NCBI GenBank assembly: GCA_009617715.1
Contig: VTFK01000065.1
Span: 1 to 64,000, forward strand
Reading direction: 5' to 3'
From: Plectrocnemia conspersa
Taxonomy: Eukaryota > Arthropoda > Insecta > Trichoptera > Polycentropodidae
DNA length: 64,000 bases
Part shown: in pieces, positions 32,622-44,420 of the stretch
Layout: each line of letters begins with the position of its first letter
Numbering within the stretch: the stretch's first letter is position 1
Position numbers and translations under genes: made by a program
Notes under the pieces: generated by a model
The model's input: the letters and a program-made list of their open reading frames with translations, nothing else
What the model was told of the DNA's origin: nothing
Databases searched by the model: none

Positions 32622-32846
32622 TTATATTTTTTTTAGTAATTTTATCACAAAGACCTTTTGCAAATATTCAGAGAGAGGTCTTAATAATTTCTTTTCAACA
32701 GAGAAAAGCTTCCGTTGTTTGGCCAACGTAAAGGCGATTTCGAAGAATTCTTTCACATTCGCTTTTGCAACTTCTTTTAACAAATTAAATTTATTTTTAT
32801 ATAATTTTATTCTTCTTTTAAATGACATACTCTTTTCAGGGCACAA
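32622..32846 (-). pseudogene. Possible hAT (ZBED5-like) transposase fragment
   Basis: About 74 codons are open, reading KSMSFKRRIKLYKNKF, then KEFFEIAFTLAKQRKLFSVE and KKLLRPLSEYLQKVF. In ZBED5/FAM200-type hAT transposases the matching stretch is KASFLVAYxIAxxxKPHTIxExLIxPA..., upstream of the catalytic core. The fit is in pattern and spacing rather than exact residues. No BED finger or catalytic residues are present. The fragment may belong with the hAT-like terminus at 28.8 kb, but that is unproven. Confidence 0.45.
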
Positions 32847-33041
32847 ACAAAGTACTAATTTCCGTTTTTATTTAATTCCAGTCTGCTTTATACAATTGTA
32901 TTTATTTTAATTTAGTAGAAGTAGATTATTTATTAAATAGAGTAATTTTAGTGTTAGTTTTTACTGTGTTTAATTCCAATGGGCAAGTAATAGTTTATTT
33001 TTTAATTAAAAAAATATGTTTCTTAATTTTTACTTCAATTT
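32847..33041. other. AT-rich spacer
   Basis: Nothing assigned. Confidence 0.5.
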
Positions 33042-33515
33042 AATACTTAAAAAGTTTTCAAGAATCGGTGATTACGACAAAGCAAACTTAAATTTAAATA
33101 CAAACATAAAATGCCTAAGCACATATTGCTTTGATGCAGTTAAGCTCATCGCAGTGTCATCAGTTTCAGGTCTACAGGGCTAGATTTATTTACCTTTGTA
33201 TGTGTTTTATTTTGTATATTATATATTATTTTGTATAATTTCTTTTTCTCATCTGCTTCATTCTTTTCCAAAAATTTTTTTTTTTTTTTGGATTTTTTTA
33301 AATTTGTAAAAGGTTTTGTGTATTTTTCCTTTAATTTAGTATACTCTCGTATAATTTATTTTTCTTTTTATGTTATTGTATAACTTAACAACTTGTAAAC
33401 AATGTAAATGGTTATGAACCAGTATTGTGCATTTATTATATCTGTATGCTATTATTCCAATGTCTATTTAAGAAATAAACTTTTATAAAAAAAAAAAAAA
33501 AATACTTGAAAAGTT
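33042..33515 (+). mobile_element. jockey-clade 3' fragment, copy 4
   Basis: A plus-strand insertion (33057-33500) that starts TTCAAGAATCGGTGATTACG. This is the 3' end of the family ORF2 plus 3' UTR, as seen at about 18555-18590 on the minus strand in copy 1. It ends in an A run at 33487-33502. The flanks AATACTTAAAAAGTT (33042-33056) and AATACTTGAAAAGTT (33501-33515) are a 15-bp target duplication with one change, so the insertion is older than copies 1 and 2. No functional coding sequence. Confidence 0.85.
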
Positions 33516-34080
33516 GAATTTATTTTTGACAGTGGCAGTATTAAAATGTTCTTCTTTTCTATTGCGTCATAGAAAAACACAATTTATGTCGCTTGCTTAC
33601 TCTACTGCAATAATAAGGGAGCTTAACATTTGCTGTCATAAACATTTCAATATTACTTATTTTAAAAGCTATTCATCTTCAAATTATGCAAGGTTGATTG
33701 TTATTGGTATTTTCCAATACGAATTTTTCGCCCAAAACAAAAAATGCCTCTGAGATTTATTCTATCTAACTGTGACGAGCTAGTTAAGAAGATGAAAATT
33801 TTATTTTTTTAAAATTTAAGACCTCATACTGCAAGAGATACATGAAAAAGTTTGTGCATTGGAATTAGAAATTTTACTCCACCCTCCATCATTTTTTAAA
33901 CAAATGGTGCAGGATTATCACACAAGAAATTGTTTATTTTAAAATAAAGAAGTTATTATAGGAAAGATTAGATTATTATTATTACCAATAAAAGCTTTTC
34001 TAAGATTCTAAAAAAATCTGCTCTAATATGTTGTTTCTAATTAAAACATCCCCAGATTAAATTTATGTATATGCATGCAA
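33516..34080. other. AT-rich spacer
   Basis: The 79-codon plus frame at 33514-33753 has no recognisable domain. Nothing else seen. Confidence 0.5.
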
Positions 34081-34084
34081 AGTA

Positions 34085-34660
34085 AATGGTTTTTCGAAAG
34101 AACGATTAAGCGGTTGATCCTTGCAGTCTAGTTAGCGTAACTATCTCGCCGCTTTTCTTGAATGTATCGCAATCGAGGAAATCTTAACAGATCATGAAAC
34201 CTTAATTACCATCGTCGTGTGTAAATCTTCCAGTGCATCGGGAGCAAGTCGTAATGATCCCGCGAGTGCTATTAGCTTACAGTGGCAAATTACTACAATC
34301 ACCATTCCAGATAAGCTGGACGATGTTTCCCCAACACGCGAAATAACCCTTCCTACATCCGATCGTTGGATAATAAAATTCACACATACATACACCGACT
34401 AGCCTGTGAGAATTTTTAACATTTTTTCGTTTGACGCACAAAGGCTTGCGCGTCATCTGCATGAACCGTAGTTTCGCAAACTGTTTGATTTCAGACCACT
34501 GTTTGAACAGTTACAACGCTGTGTTGGCGCTAAAATAACAAATGTCGAACTGAACGTTTCGGTTAGGTTTGCCGATCATTTGCGACTAAATTTATATTCA
34601 GTACAGTAGTTTTTTAATTATTTATTTGGAACCGATGCGCGTGCGTAATAAAGATGCGCG
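34085..34660. promoter_or_regulatory. GC-richer island 9
   Basis: A mixed-composition block with open frames on both strands at 34192-34462. That is typical of stop-poor non-coding sequence rather than a gene, because none shows a domain. TTAATTACC and similar homeodomain-type cores occur. The regulatory role is inferred. Confidence 0.28.
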
Positions 34661-35449
34661 AGCCATATTAAAAACATCGATTTTACGTTATATATCGTGA
34701 GAAAGACTAGTATATAGGCGCATAATATAAATAGACATATACATGTTTTGATATATTTTGTCTTTTTAACATTATGAATACTACAGAAATAATTATTTAA
34801 AAAATTGATTTTTTTTATAAGAAATCAGATTAGAAACGGAATGATTATATGTTTATAAAAATACAATGACTTTTTCTTTAGTAATCACTAATTGATTTTA
34901 AAAGATAAAACTTATAGAAAATCAAATATTTTTATGAGATACCTGTAACTTCAACATACTTATTAATTAGCACAAATTGTCTGTCAAAATTACGTTTCCT
35001 TTAATGAAAATGTCAGACGGCTCTATAGGGTGTATTTGAGCATGGTTTATTGACTCTTTGTCTTATTTATATAGCTCTTTTATAAACTTGACCTTTAATG
35101 TATAAGAAAATAAATCGGATATACATAAATGAATATTCTGATCGCAATACCTTTCACAAATTACTGTTATCGGTTTATTTAGAAAATTGTTTTGTACATA
35201 TAAATATAATTAATAAATATTATGTTTTGATTTTTTTTGAAGAAAATTATTTACTCTAAAATAAAGTTTGCACGACTAATACTTGGAAAGTAAAAAGTTT
35301 GAAGTTAGGTTAACGTGGTTATAATTACTAAAATATATTTGAATCTGATTTCTTCAAATCAGATTCAGAATATTAGAATCGGCAAAAAAATCATGTTTGA
35401 TTGAATAAATAATAACCCTGTGTTTGCAAAATAAAACTTTATATATATA
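34661..35449. other. AT-rich spacer with a perfect hairpin
   Basis: A 12-bp perfect inverted repeat (35340-35351 / 35356-35367, loop CTTC) is the only ordered feature. A TA-rich tract immediately precedes the jockey copy. Confidence 0.6.
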
Positions 35450-36268
35450 TGGCTGTATGCCACTGACGAGGACAAGACAGTAAAGTCTGTCCTGAAAGGA
35501 CTACCAGAAGTTCCAACTCAAGACATAGCTGCTGACCTCCAAAGGCAAGGACTCAATGTCGTCAAAGTGACGACAATGAAGACAAAGACGGAGGTACTGG
35601 GAGGTTCTCGCCTCTACCTCGTTCAGTTCTCTTCGGATACCAAGACAGCTGCAATCAAAAACATCCGGTACGTTTGTTTCGCCAAGGCCATTCTGGAAAG
35701 GTATAAGCGTAACAATGGACATTTAACCCAATGTTTCAGATGTCAGCTTTATGGACACGCAGCCAAAAACTGCCACCGAACCCCACGATGCGTCAAATGT
35801 ACCGGCAGTCACGCAACCGCTGACTGCTCGAAAACGGATCGTGAGACACCAGCGAAATGCATCGGATGCGAAGGAGATCATCCGGCCAACTTCAAGGACT
35901 GTCCTCGCAGGAAGGAGTATCTCGTCCAGACTCAGAGGAGACATCAAAGGCCAGCTACCGTCGCGGCTGTCGCCCCGGCTGCACCTGGACCGACATTTAA
36001 CTTAGTTCAGGAGCATTTTCCCGCACTCCGACCATCCCAACCGGCTAAGAACTTCTCAGCTGCGGCCGCTAATCTCAAGCAGGCTCAAAGATCACAACCA
36101 GAGCCGACAGCAGCACCAAACACCGGCGCAGAGGATGCCCCCATGTCGTCCTCGGATCTACGGAAGATGCTCCTCGTACTTCAGGAGATTCGGGTCAAAG
36201 CTGGCAAGTGTGCGAGCAAAATGGAGATAGCCATCATGATGGTAGAGTACCTTGATGTCCTCTTCTAA
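35450..36268 (+). CDS. jockey ORF1 (5'-truncated), nucleic-acid-binding protein
   Basis: Open for 272 codons to TAA at 36266-36268, beginning inside the coding region at the truncation (WLYATDEDKTVKSVLKGLP). An internal ATG is at 35567. Three cysteine knuckles follow: CFRCQLYGHAAKNC, CVKCTGSHATADC and CIGCEGDHPANFKDC (about 35735-35900). A Pro/Ala/Gln-rich linker comes next, then a C-terminal block, EIRVKAGKCASKMEIA to YLDVLF, shared with copy 1. Family knowledge: RNA-binding, chaperone-like partner of ORF2. The promoter and N-terminus are missing, so expression is doubtful. Confidence 0.88.
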   Translation, partial: WLYATDEDKTVKSVLKGLPEVPTQDIAADLQRQGLNVVKVTTMKTKTEVLGGSRLYLVQFSSDTKTAAIKNIRYVCFAKAILERYKRNNGHLTQCFRCQLYGHAAKNCHRTPRCVKCTGSHATADCSKTDRETPAKCIGCEGDHPANFKDCPRRKEYLVQTQRRHQRPATVAAVAPAAPGPTFNLVQEHFPALRPSQPAKNFSAAAANLKQAQRSQPEPTAAPNTGAEDAPMSSSDLRKMLLVLQEIRVKAGKCASKMEIAIMMVEYLDVLF

Positions 36269-37376
36269 GAAGAAATTGAATTTGCTGACGTGGAATTCAC
36301 GTGGAATTCGACACAAAACTGGCGAGCTGGAGCTATTGATCAGTGAGTATAAAATTGACATTGTCATAGTTACCGAGACGTATCTTAAACCTCACGTTAA
36401 AATATCTTTGCCGAACTTTGTTTGCCTCCGGAGAGACCGACTCTCAAGGCCAGGTGGCGGGGTTGTGATTTTTATTAAAAAATCTATAAAACACGCGCGT
36501 ATAAATCCCGACGTAATTAACTTAGAATCTGTCGCGATCAAATTAATAATAATAATAAAATCATCACAATTGCTGCCGCATAACAACTCACCCGGAGACG
36601 AATTGTTGCAGAGTGATCTAGATGCTGTGCTTGGACTTGGAAGCTCTGTTATATTAAGCGGAGATTTCAACGCCAGGCACTCGCACTGGAATTGTTCTAG
36701 TACCAATCGATCCGGTACCATGCTCTTTAACTACTTGCACGATACTGACACGGATATTCACTTTCCAAATTCACACACACACTATCCTTTTAATAACATG
36801 TCTCCATCAACTCTTGATTTCGCATTAGGCAAAGGTTTTACGCCAATTTCGGGGATGCACTGCATCCAAGCTCTATCTTCGGATCATCTTCCTGTGTTTT
36901 TTGCTCTGGAAGGCGATATTGAGGTCATCCCTGAAATATTTTTTGACTACGGAAGAGCTGACTGGAAAGGTTTTAGAAGTTTCATTGAATGTCGTCTACA
37001 CGGCGCTCCACAGATATACACTTTACAAAACACCAGGCAAATTGACGATGATATTAATTTTTTTACAAATTTAATCGAGCTGGGTAAACTATCATTTATA
37101 CCGACGCGTAAAAATATACCAAATAAAGTAAAATTAACTCCAGAAATTATCGAATATATAAAAATCAAAAACAGAATTAAAAAGCAATGGCAAAAAAATA
37201 GATCACCCCAGCTTAAAACTTTATTAAATAAATTAACCAGTGATATCCGCGTAAAAATCCAAATAATTAAAAATGATTCATGGTCGCGTAAACTGAAAAA
37301 ACTAAATCCAGCAGATAACTCATTATGGAAAATCGCTAAATCAATTAAAATAAATATTCAGACATTCCGCCGTTAA
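36255..37376 (+). CDS. jockey ORF2 N-terminal part: endonuclease
   Basis: An open frame of 373 codons from the ATG at 36255, which lies inside the last codons of ORF1 (14-nt overlap). Endonuclease landmarks are LTWNSRGI (Asn), IVTETYL (Glu), GDFNARHSHWN (Asp/Asn/His; about 36660-36690) and SDHLPVFF (catalytic Asp-His; about 36878-36900). The canonical AxYxSP loop reads as LLPHNNSPGDE, which is atypical. The frame ends before the RT, at a shift near 37370 (LWKIAKSIK...). The protein as read would nick target DNA at most. It would lack RT. Confidence 0.88.
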   Translation: MSSSKKKLNLLTWNSRGIRHKTGELELLISEYKIDIVIVTETYLKPHVKISLPNFVCLRRDRLSRPGGGVVIFIKKSIKHARINPDVINLESVAIKLIIIIKSSQLLPHNNSPGDELLQSDLDAVLGLGSSVILSGDFNARHSHWNCSSTNRSGTMLFNYLHDTDTDIHFPNSHTHYPFNNMSPSTLDFALGKGFTPISGMHCIQALSSDHLPVFFALEGDIEVIPEIFFDYGRADWKGFRSFIECRLHGAPQIYTLQNTRQIDDDINFFTNLIELGKLSFIPTRKNIPNKVKLTPEIIEYIKIKNRIKKQWQKNRSPQLKTLLNKLTSDIRVKIQIIKNDSWSRKLKKLNPADNSLWKIAKSIKINIQTFRR

Positions 37377-38980
37377 AAAATGGAGACGACATAGTAACCT
37401 CGAACATACAAAAAAAAACTGAGGTATTAGCTAATGCATTCTCTACATCCTATGTGCTAACGCAAAATTATACGCATCTAAAACCCAGAGTAAAGTTGAT
37501 CGTTCAATTCAAAGACTTGATAAAACTAGAATAGATAAGAAAACTATTAACGAAATTACCCCGTTCGAAATTTATAACATTGCAAAATCACTTAAAAAAA
37601 TAATAAAGCTCCGGGGAATTGACCGATTAGATAACATCTTAATAAAAAAAACTTTCCATTTAAATGCTTTCATTTCTAACTAACATATTTAACTTTTGCT
37701 TATCTATTGGGTATTTTCCAGGTATTTGGAAAGTTGCAAAAATAATTCCGATAAAAATACCGGTAAAGCTGATAGCATCCCATTAAATTACCGACCGATT
37801 AGCTTACTACCGTCCCTAAGTAAATTATTTGAAAAGATTATCTTATCACGTTTAAAAGAGTGTCTAAATAGTAAAATCATTGACGAACAATTTGGCTTCC
37901 GCGAAGGACACTCAACAACGCATCAACTTAATAGACTCACGGAGCACATTTCTGCGAATTTTAACAGGAAAAAAAGCACAGGATTTTTTTTTAATGTTAG
38001 ACGTAGAAGGCATTTGATACTGTGTGGCATGAAGGGCTAGTATACAAACTAGATAAGTTACAAACCCCACACTATCTGATACAAATTATCCGATCATACC
38101 TCCAAGATCGAAGCTATGTCGTCTCCTTAAATAACGATAATTCGACACCGCGTAAAATACCAGCCGGGGTTCCTCAGGGGAGCATACTCGGGCCGTATCT
38201 TTTATATAATATATACAAACGATATTCCAATTTTAAAAAACACCAGTCTCTCTATTTACGCGGACGATACGGCCGTTTTAACTAGTTCATATGGTCTTAA
38301 ACCAATAGCAACAAAACTACAAAAATTTTGCATAACTTAAATAAACATTTAAAAAGTGGAAAAAAAAAAATAAACGATGATAAAACTGAGGCAATCATTT
38401 TTCACGATGCGCCGGCAACCGTTGCCTCCGCTAAAAAAAAAAAAACCGAGCAGGGCAAAAACATTGAATGGAAAACGAGTGTTAGGTATCTGGGTCTTCA
38501 CTTAGATTCTAAATTAAAATATACAAAGCATATAAAAAAAAGTACGGTCTAAAAGGGCTTTGCCGCCATTTCAGCTCTGAGACCCATTTTTTAACAGAAA
38601 AAGCGCGTTGACGATTAAAAAACAAAAATTTTATTATATAAACAATTAATACGACCGATATTAACATACGCTTGCCCAGTGTGGAGTAATACGTAAAAAA
38701 ATAATTTTAATAAGTTACAAGTAATTCAAAATAAAGCTGTAAAATAATTTATAACACCCCATATTATACTAATTTAAAGAAACTCCACACTCGATATTCT
38801 ATACCTACAATTAAAAAATCACATTATTACTAATACGATAAATTATTACAAAAAATATCTCGCGTGAACATAATAATAAATTAATTGCAAAATTGGTAAC
38901 TATGACAAAGTCACACTAAATTTCAAGTATAAACATAAAATGCCTAAGCACATAATGCTTTGATAGCAAATCTGTAACCA
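37377..38980 (+). pseudogene. jockey ORF2 C-terminal part: broken reverse transcriptase
   Basis: Pieces in several frames give [18 protein letters not shown] (about 37780-37840), [19 protein letters not shown] (about 37883-37935) and AGVPQGSILGP (about 38160-38195). Catalytic YADD lies at 38257-38268. YLGLHLDSKLKYTKHI (about 38488-38535) and YACPVWSN (about 38668-38690) follow. The order is complete but shifts occur near 37375, 37990, 38030, 38210 and 38320. The 3' UTR follows to the A tail at 39243. Confidence 0.85.
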
Positions 38981-39261
38981 CGACTTCAATAGCCCCAATT
39001 CGTAAAGTGTTATTTTTTTTAATTATGTATCTATTTATTTTATTTTATTTTATTTTTTTTTCTTATTGTATAAAGGTTTTAGTATTTTCTCCTTAAATTT
39101 TACTTATTAAATATTGCATATTGTTGCCTCTATTTTTATTTAAACTATTGTAATTTCGCTTGTAAACATGATAATGGCTAAAAGCCAGAAACATGTAATT
39201 TATAACTTGTATAAAACTAAATTATTTTTGAAATAAACATTTAAAAAAAAAAAAAAAAAAA

Positions 39262-39505
39262 TGCTGAAGACCAAGAACAAAAAGTAGAAAGCGACTGAAA
39301 AAGATTTCTCAAAATCAGAACAAAAATAGTTTATCACTTTTAGCATCGAATAAGTAGCGCGTTTAGTGTTAATGAATTTCCAGAACGCTTTGGGAGCATT
39401 AATTATTTGTTTTTGGCAACTTTTGTAATAATTGCGAAGACAGGAAATCATCAAACACTTAACGCCCGCTCTTAATGACCGAAATTCCTCGAAAGCGGAT
39501 TTCAT
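39262..39505 (-). pseudogene. Fragment of another non-LTR element (between endonuclease and RT)
   Basis: The minus frame from about 39496 reads FRSLRAGVKCLMISCLRNYY, then KAFWKFINTKRATYSML, then NYFCSDFEKSFSVAF. Its pattern (F..LR...K.....C..NY......NPKAFWSFINSKK...FA..F.SVF) is the linker ahead of the RT in many jockey/CR1/Kiri-type elements. It ends exactly at copy 3's A tail, suggesting copy 3 landed in or beside it. No continuation was recognised on the other side at 35.4 kb. Confidence 0.65.
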
Positions 39506-40535
39506 AAATACAAGCCAATAAATATTATATATTTAATATACACTCGTTGATTATTTATAGAATGTTTATATATGTATATTAAAAAATATATAATTTTCAA
39601 GTCTAGCTGTATGGACTTTCCCTCGTGTGCATACCGTGTCGAACATCGTTTGTGAAAATTATCAGATACTGTAAAGTTTCACTTTGCGTTGAAGCTTAAT
39701 GATTTAACATACAAAGTATACAAATACTCGAGTTTTCCGCTTAATATGCTGATAACTTGCATGATGTTATATTTATTTATTTATAAAAAAGAAAATTGTA
39801 TTTATTTTTTAAGATTGAGTTTAGATTTTTATAATTATGGTTTCAATGTTATATCACGGAGTTTCTTTTTATGCGTTCCACAGGATACCGTAAATAAAAA
39901 CACGGCTTACGTTAAAAATTATGGATTCGTTTCATAATTTTTCAAAACCGCATACACGGCGTGATAAATCACATAAAAAAGTGTAAAAAAATATTTCAAA
40001 ATTATTGGTCGAAACTTTATGCTTAAATATCTAATCTTTCCACTTCTGGTACAGTTCAATGCATAATCTATTTAGTAAATAGAGCAGCAGTTATTTAAGA
40101 CTTACGATAATAAAAATACAACCGAATAATAATTAAACTTTAAAATAAACATTTTAATCTTACGATGATAAAAAGAGAAACATATAAAAAATAAATATTT
40201 TTTTTAGAGAATTTTCATTAAATATAAACCGCATAAAAGTATAAAAAAATCTATATTGTATTTTATTTTATTAAACATTTAGTGAGTATAATAAAAATAT
40301 TTCATGATTATAAAAATAAAGTTCGATGTATTGTTTTAGACAAAGGTCTTTAGTTTTTCTATTGGAATTAATTAAAAATGTATCGACTTATTCAAATTTT
40401 ACAATAAGCTTAATAACTACTTTGATGAAAAATATACAAAGCTAATAAATAAAAATAAGAATATATATTTATTTTTATTTATTACAAAATTGATTATGAG
40501 GATAAAGAAAGTGAAAAATACGGATTATATGTTCA
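39506..40535. other. AT-rich spacer
   Basis: The 82-codon plus frame at 39689-39937 lacks any recognisable domain. Nothing else seen. Confidence 0.6.
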
Positions 40536-40539
40536 CTGT

Positions 40540-41060
40540 ACGTATCATATTATGTGTGTTACGTGCGTATTCATAATCATTTGGCATTGTATGTCATGTA
40601 ATATGGCACACGCGAGGGAACAAAATAAACGTATTATTAGCAGCAAAAATCTATATATAAAGCTTAATGTATACCATGTACACGGGCACATAAGGTTTCG
40701 AATGTCACGGACCCATCAGTACCCGCAAAGGTCGTGAACCGTACAAAGGGAAGGGCAAGTGCAAATTGCCCTTCTCCCGATTCAGCGGGAAGGTCGCGGG
40801 GTGGCTGACGAAAAAAATGGCAAAAAGGGACAAAGCTCAAAGGAGAGGAGCGGCAGTCTCAACACCAATGAGCGCAGCGCCTAAACTTTCCCTCTTATTT
40901 ATTTTTCCACATTCAAAAGTGGGTTATTTGCGAAAAAGCAAAACACAAGGCACCAAAGCCTACTCAGTAATCCTCTATTCTCCTTCTCATTTATTTGAAC
41001 GCCTTTTATCGAGCGTTTTCTTTTTTTGTAATTGACATCGTTGTGATATCGTTCTTGAAC
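40540..41060. promoter_or_regulatory. GC-richer island 10 with short hairpin
   Basis: Contains a 9-bp GC-rich hairpin (GAAGGGCAA 40750-40758 / TTGCCCTTC 40766-40774). Purine-rich, CpG-containing sequence follows. The 89-codon frame at 40766-41035 has a basic start (KKMAKRDKAQRRGA) but no domain. Candidate non-coding element. Confidence 0.28.
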
Positions 41061-44000
41061 GGTCGTTGTTGAGGATCATATTTAGACTTGTATTGTGCTT
41101 ATAAGATAAGAATCCTAAATGCTTTCGAGTTGAACCACAATCTATTTATTTTGTTCGCTTATGGGTACATGTATTATTTTCTATTACATATACTGCTTTC
41201 TTCTTAAAATTATAGATTTTTTGTTATCGCCAAAAACACTAGAAAAATATTTTTGCAATAAAGTGTCGTTATGTTTAACTTAATTCGATCCTTTTCTAAT
41301 AAGTAGTATATCACATGTCCGTTATACTTTTCAATCTTCTCTTGACCAGACAATCGATAAATAAAGATGGAATTACAGTTATTTTGTAATTAAAATACCT
41401 AATTATTTACCAAACAAATTGCGGTATAATTCCATTATTGAATCAAAAATATTATTATTATATACATTTTAAATAAAATTTAAGCAAAACATTTTATAAA
41501 TTTGTTAACGATCGCGATACTGAGAGATATCGAAAGTATTTGTAATTTTTTTGCAGTTTTTGACTAGTTCACATTTGGACAATTCTTTTATGAAAACATT
41601 TCACCGAGTTGTCTATCGATTGATAGCTTTACTCTTTATACATTCAATATGTTTTTTTAATAAAAGGTAAACAAATATTATGCTTCTAAATGCAAAAGTA
41701 TTTTTAATACATAAAATAAAACTAACTTGATTTAACTAACAAATTAATAAACAAACCAATGAATATTCAAGTCATTTCAAAGAATATTTAGTTGATCACC
41801 AATAGTAATAAAATTATTCTGTTTTTTAAACTTTTTTATGAAAAACCATGATATTGGTAATCAGATTGCTGTATTTGAAACAGATTTTTAAATATATATT
41901 TGTAAAATACACCATACCCAAATTATCTACAAAAATTATAACTGGATTTTTACGCGAGATCATCTTTATCTTTCAACAATTTATGGATGTTTTCAAGAAA
42001 AAAGAACCATAATTTGAGTAAAATGTCCCTCTTTCTAACCAACGAAGGTTAATAATCTTAGTAAAATAAATCTTGTATGTATATTAAAGTGATATTTATA
42101 TAGTTTCTTGAGCGATTATCAATATAATATAATAATACAAGTATTTGATATATTTTTAATAACCAAATAAATTTGGATTTTTACCAGAATATTAGTGAAC
42201 ACATTGGGGTCCAGCAATATTTTTTTATACTGTAGTGTTTGTATAATATATACATTTTTTACGGACACAATTATTGTACATTAACAAAAATAAATTAATC
42301 AATTTAAAGTTTGGTTTCACAAAAAAAATATAAATTTTTAAAAATACAATGGTTTTACGTAAAAAACTACATAATTTAAATCATGCATAACACCCAATAT
42401 TACACAATAGCTACATGATTTGTTATAAACCACCAATATTCATTAATAACTGCAGAATAAAAACTCAATCACGAGAAGTTTCGAGAAATGCCAATGACCA
42501 ATATTTTTGACCATGCATCGAAAACTTTTGGTAATTATTGACAAAATCGGCAATCACGATTACCACTGGACGAAGGAGTTATTACACACTAGCGAAGACT
42601 TGTGGGTTCTTAAGGCTTGAGTTTCGACTCCACTGCCTGAAACTGATATCTACTTTGTGTATATTCGGCTAATTACATATTTATGAAATAAGCTGCTACA
42701 AGCTTTACCGGCTTCTATCTGTCTGAAAAGTCAAACCACTCCAGAATCCAGAAAAATAATAAAAATAAGGCTAATTACCAGAAGCTTTATTGAATTAATT
42801 TGCTGTGCATTTTATATCTGTTGGTACATTAAAACCTAGATTTCGATTAAAAAAATATTTTTAAAGAAAAACATATCTAAAACAGTTCTTAATATTGTAG
42901 ATCAATCGCTTATTTTATATATATTGATATTTTTTTAGATTGCAATAAGCATTTTTTTTATAATTGCTTTAATTATTTTAAGGCTAACTAAAATCAATAG
43001 TAATATAATTATTAAACTTTGATTAAGTTTTATGTCGCCTAATGAATATCCTGATTTATATGTACAATTTTGTACATATTTAAAACATGTTCTGATGATA
43101 TTATTATCCTGTTTAGTAAATTTTTAAATGAATACCATGCTTGTTATTCATAGGACATCCGAATAGTATATATGTGTAACTATCGTAAATGTTGGTCACA
43201 ACCCCCTTGAGAGTCACAGGTGTCCTTATGTTGGTCATCGTATCGTAAACAAGTTTGAATCTCGTTCATAATTACACATCTCTATATTCCAACTATAGCG
43301 ACATATTATTTCTAACTATAACAAACATATCCGTAATAGTAAATTTTGAGTATTCAAAAGGTTGTTTTGTATTTTTCAATATGTATTTCAAATAAAAGTC
43401 ATACGTTGATATATTAAAAAAACTTGCAAATTAACGAATGTGCTCATTGTATACGTATAGTATATAAATATATCTATATACAGGTATGTGGTTGTGTAGC
43501 TTCACCGTTTTGTTTTACTCAACTTTTTCATATATTGCTCAACAACACGAAACCATGGTAAAAGTTGATGTCAAACACGTACGTTATTAAAATTGTGATG
43601 TATGCATATAGCGCCCTGTCATGACTTATTGGTTTTACGGCGTAAATATAACGATATATACGGACGATGTCTTTATTTTGTTTTCTGATTTTTTTATGTT
43701 ATTGAAGATAAAATATTCTTTTCCATTTATATAAATACAAGCATTTTTTTAAATGATGTACGACTATTGCTTTATAGTATTGAAGACATAATTTTTATTT
43801 ATTTTAAATTATATATAATTATAAAAAAATATTTATGTTGTATTATCTACATTCGTACATCCTTAAGATGGAATACATCTTCCTATTTTTGATTTAGATT
43901 TGTTATTCTAGTACCCAATTTCAATATTGCGTACATTCATATCGCCTTTGGCACTACAAGCGTATGTAAATTTATCAATTATTACCACCTAACATTGTAC

Positions 44001-44145
44001 ATTTACTATTGTACTAACGGATCAGACACAATTTAGACGAACATATACATTTCATCATATATTATATTGAATTATTAAAGTAAAAAATTAAAAGATTATG
44101 TAAAGCGTACAATTTAAAAGCTTTATTGCTATTATAATATGCCTG
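41061..44145. other. Long AT-rich spacer
   Basis: About 3 kb without a recognisable gene or transposon. TTGAGTTTCGACTCC near 42617-42631 resembles a B box, but no tRNA fold or SINE partner was found. Confidence 0.6.
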
Positions 44146-44149
44146 TATT

Positions 44150-44420
44150 TGATATGTTTGTGAGAAAAGCTCAGTTTTTCTTGGCCACATTGCAAAATGC
44201 ACGCGAACATTATATGGTATATAGGCAAGTCTTTTGGCAAGCTCCCCGATACACACGACTGTCAAGTTAAAAATAAGGGGCAGCAACCCTTGTTAAGAAC
44301 TCGTTTTTAAATCCACCCTCACCTCTTGATGTGTACATGTACTTGAAGGAAGCGATAGGGCGACAAACAGGTACGTTTCGTGTCGTTCGAGTAAATTTCC
44401 ATGCAATTTTTCACCGACGT
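44150..44420. promoter_or_regulatory. GC-richer island 11
   Basis: A modest mixed-composition block. Minus frames at 44062-44286 and 44293-44484 show no domain. Candidate non-coding element, weakly supported. Confidence 0.2.

Larger units (their letters stand above)
35450..39261 (+). mobile_element. jockey-clade retrotransposon, copy 3 (diverged subfamily)
   Basis: A plus-strand element of about 3.8 kb, 5'-truncated inside ORF1 and ending in an A run at 39243-39261. ORF1 and the endonuclease region are open; the RT region is broken by several shifts, several of them near A runs (e.g. 38355-38370 and 38433-38446). Protein blocks are clearly related to copies 1/2 but differ at many residues, marking a second subfamily. 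No clear target duplication was found at its ends. Confidence 0.9.

Noticed and set aside
35501..36721. Minus-strand open frames over copy 3
   Set aside because: Antisense shadows of ORF1 and the endonuclease of copy 3.
35440..39275. Target-site duplication for copy 3 based on ATGGCTG / ATGCTG
   Set aside because: The match is short and ATGGCTG overlaps codons of ORF1 (WLYATDED), so it belongs to the element, not the flank.
40750..40774. GC-rich hairpin resembling a rho-independent terminator
   Set aside because: The window is eukaryotic; no bacterial gene precedes it and no T run follows.
42600..42660. B-box-like AGTTTCGACTCC suggesting a SINE or tRNA
   Set aside because: No matching A box at the right distance, no T-arm stem, and no second copy found.
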